Positions 4,604 through 5,590 of a DNA stretch of 5,590 nucleotides are shown piece by piece (the stretch's first letter is position 1; the number at the start of each line of letters is the position of its first letter). This DNA is from Nitrospinaceae bacterium (GTDB taxonomy: Bacteria > Nitrospinota > Nitrospinia > Nitrospinales > VA-1), in contig JAPYPK010000090.1 in the NCBI GenBank assembly GCA_029937655.1, positions 1-5,590 on the forward strand, given 5' to 3'. The notes beneath the pieces are model-generated. The model saw only the letters and a list, made by a program, of their open reading frames with translations, was not told the DNA's origin and did not search any database. Both the position numbers and the translations under genes were made by a program.

Positions 4604-5590
4604 TTAATTAATCAATCTCTTGAATACCAAAACAGCGTTTGTTCCACCAAATCCAAATGAATTTGAGATAGCTGTAGTAACATTTAGTTCTCTAGCTTGA
4701 TTGGGAATATAATCCAAGTCACACTCAGGGTCAGGAGTATTATAATTTATGGTGGGTGGTAAAATACCGCGACTTATTGCCAATAATGTATAAATAGCTT
4801 CTACACCACCGGCAGCTCCGAGCAAGTGACCAGTCATCGATTTAGTCGAACTAATGGATAGATCATAGGCATGATGTCCGAACGCAGATTTTATAGATTG
4901 TGATTCAGTAGAATCTGCTCCTGTAGAGGTTCCGTGAGCGTTAATATACTGAACCTCGTTATTGTTTATGCCTGCATTTTTTAAAGCCAGTTTCATACAA
5001 CGGGCTGCTCCCTCACCGTTGGGAGAAGTAGATGTTATATGATACGCATCTCCATTCAATGCATATCCAATAATCTCACCATATACTTTAGCACCACGCT
5101 TTTTTGCAGCCTCATACTCCTCTAATACTACAACGCCACATCCCTCCCCAATAACAAACCCATCACGATCCTTGTCAAATGGACGGCTTGCACCTTCGGG
5201 GTCTTCATTGCGGGTCGACAAAGCTTTGGCCGCATGAAATCCCCCAACACAAAGTGGCGTGATAACTGACTCTGTACCCCCAGCAATCATAACATCAGCA
5301 TCGCCATACTGTATCAAACGGGCTGCATCTCCAATAGAGTGAGTCCCCGTAGCACAAGCAGTGACAACACAGGTATTTGGACCTTTCGCTCCTGAATGAA
5401 TTGAAACTTGACCTGATGCAAGGTTAGCAATAACCATAGGTATAAAAAAAGGGGAGATCTTACGAACGCCTCTTTCTTTATATAAATTATGGTACTTCTC
5501 TATCGCTGGTAATCCTCCAAGACCGACGCCAACTTGAACTCCGACTCTCTCGGCATTTTTTTCAGTAATTTCATACCCTGAGTCTTTGAG
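4604..5590 (-). CDS. fabF: 3-oxoacyl-[acyl-carrier-protein] synthase II (KAS II), 5' end outside window
   Basis: FabF condenses malonyl-ACP with acyl-ACP in the elongation cycle of type II fatty acid synthesis in the cytosol. The frame is open to the right edge of the window, so 328 codons are present. Aligning its active-site Cys with Cys163 of E. coli FabF implies about 84 N-terminal residues are missing, for a total near 412, the normal size. The visible part begins LKDSGYEITEKNAERVGV and runs into SPFFIPMVIANLASGQVSI. The catalytic triad is intact: Cys in VVTACATG (codon 5354-5356), His in NAHGTSTGADSTES (4934-4936) and His in STKSMTGHLLGAAGG (4826-4828), whose Lys is also kept. The C-terminal gating segment SNSFGFGGTN is present. 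The Met at 5437 is internal and is not the start. Its TAA lies 11 bp before rnc, and fabF is the first visible gene of the leftward operon. In related genomes acpP commonly precedes it, so acpP may lie just beyond the edge. Confidence 0.97.
   Translation of the reverse strand, partial: LKDSGYEITEKNAERVGVQVGVGLGGLPAIEKYHNLYKERGVRKISPFFIPMVIANLASGQVSIHSGAKGPNTCVVTACATGTHSIGDAARLIQYGDADVMIAGGTESVITPLCVGGFHAAKALSTRNEDPEGASRPFDKDRDGFVIGEGCGVVVLEEYEAAKKRGAKVYGEIIGYALNGDAYHITSTSPNGEGAARCMKLALKNAGINNNEVQYINAHGTSTGADSTESQSIKSAFGHHAYDLSISSTKSMTGHLLGAAGGVEAIYTLLAISRGILPPTINYNTPDPECDLDYIPNQARELNVTTAISNSFGFGGTNAVLVFKRLIN

Noticed and set aside
5435..5437. Met codon as a possible start of fabF
   Set aside because: The frame stays open to the right edge, and the upstream 51 codons encode conserved FabF sequence (SPFFIP and before). 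This Met is internal, about residue 136.

Overview
This is an AT-rich bacterial window (GC roughly in the mid-30s percent, by eye) holding mostly chromosomal housekeeping genes. The cluster fabF - rnc - Elp3-like radical SAM protein is an arrangement I associate with deltaproteobacterial-grade lineages (Desulfobacterota or SAR324-like); rnc followed by this radical SAM gene also occurs in clostridia. The protein sequences fit an uncultured, possibly marine, deltaproteobacterial-type organism, but this placement is inference and I would not name a genus.

Left part (1-1894). The last 30 codons of a + strand gene, weakly resembling the tail of HD-GYP proteins, enter from the left. A small, strongly basic unrecognised protein lies on the - strand (201-443). 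Divergent from it is a complete mgtE Mg2+ transporter/channel (542-1894) with N domain, paired CBS domains and the membrane pore domain.

Middle part (1912-2511). Convergent with mgtE, 17 bp away, is a 79-residue stand-alone lipoyl-domain-like protein that lacks the modifiable lysine. Divergent from it is a 78-residue unrecognised protein (2275-2511) with a plausible sigma70-type promoter. No mobile element, CRISPR array, tRNA, rRNA or riboswitch was seen.

Right part (2535-5590). All four genes lie on the - strand and read leftwards: fabF (5' end outside the window), rnc, the radical SAM gene and a small ABM-fold monooxygenase-like gene. Gaps of 11, 4 and 32 bp suggest one transcription unit. 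FabF elongates fatty acids and RNase III processes double-stranded RNA. The radical SAM protein is likely an RNA- or protein-modifying enzyme of unknown substrate, and the ABM-like protein has no clear role here.

I do not see a convincing new multi-gene system. The points most worth checking are the lysine-less lipoyl-like protein, an Asp-to-Asn change at one RNase III metal-ligand position, and the conserved but uncharacterised Elp3-like protein without an acetyltransferase domain.
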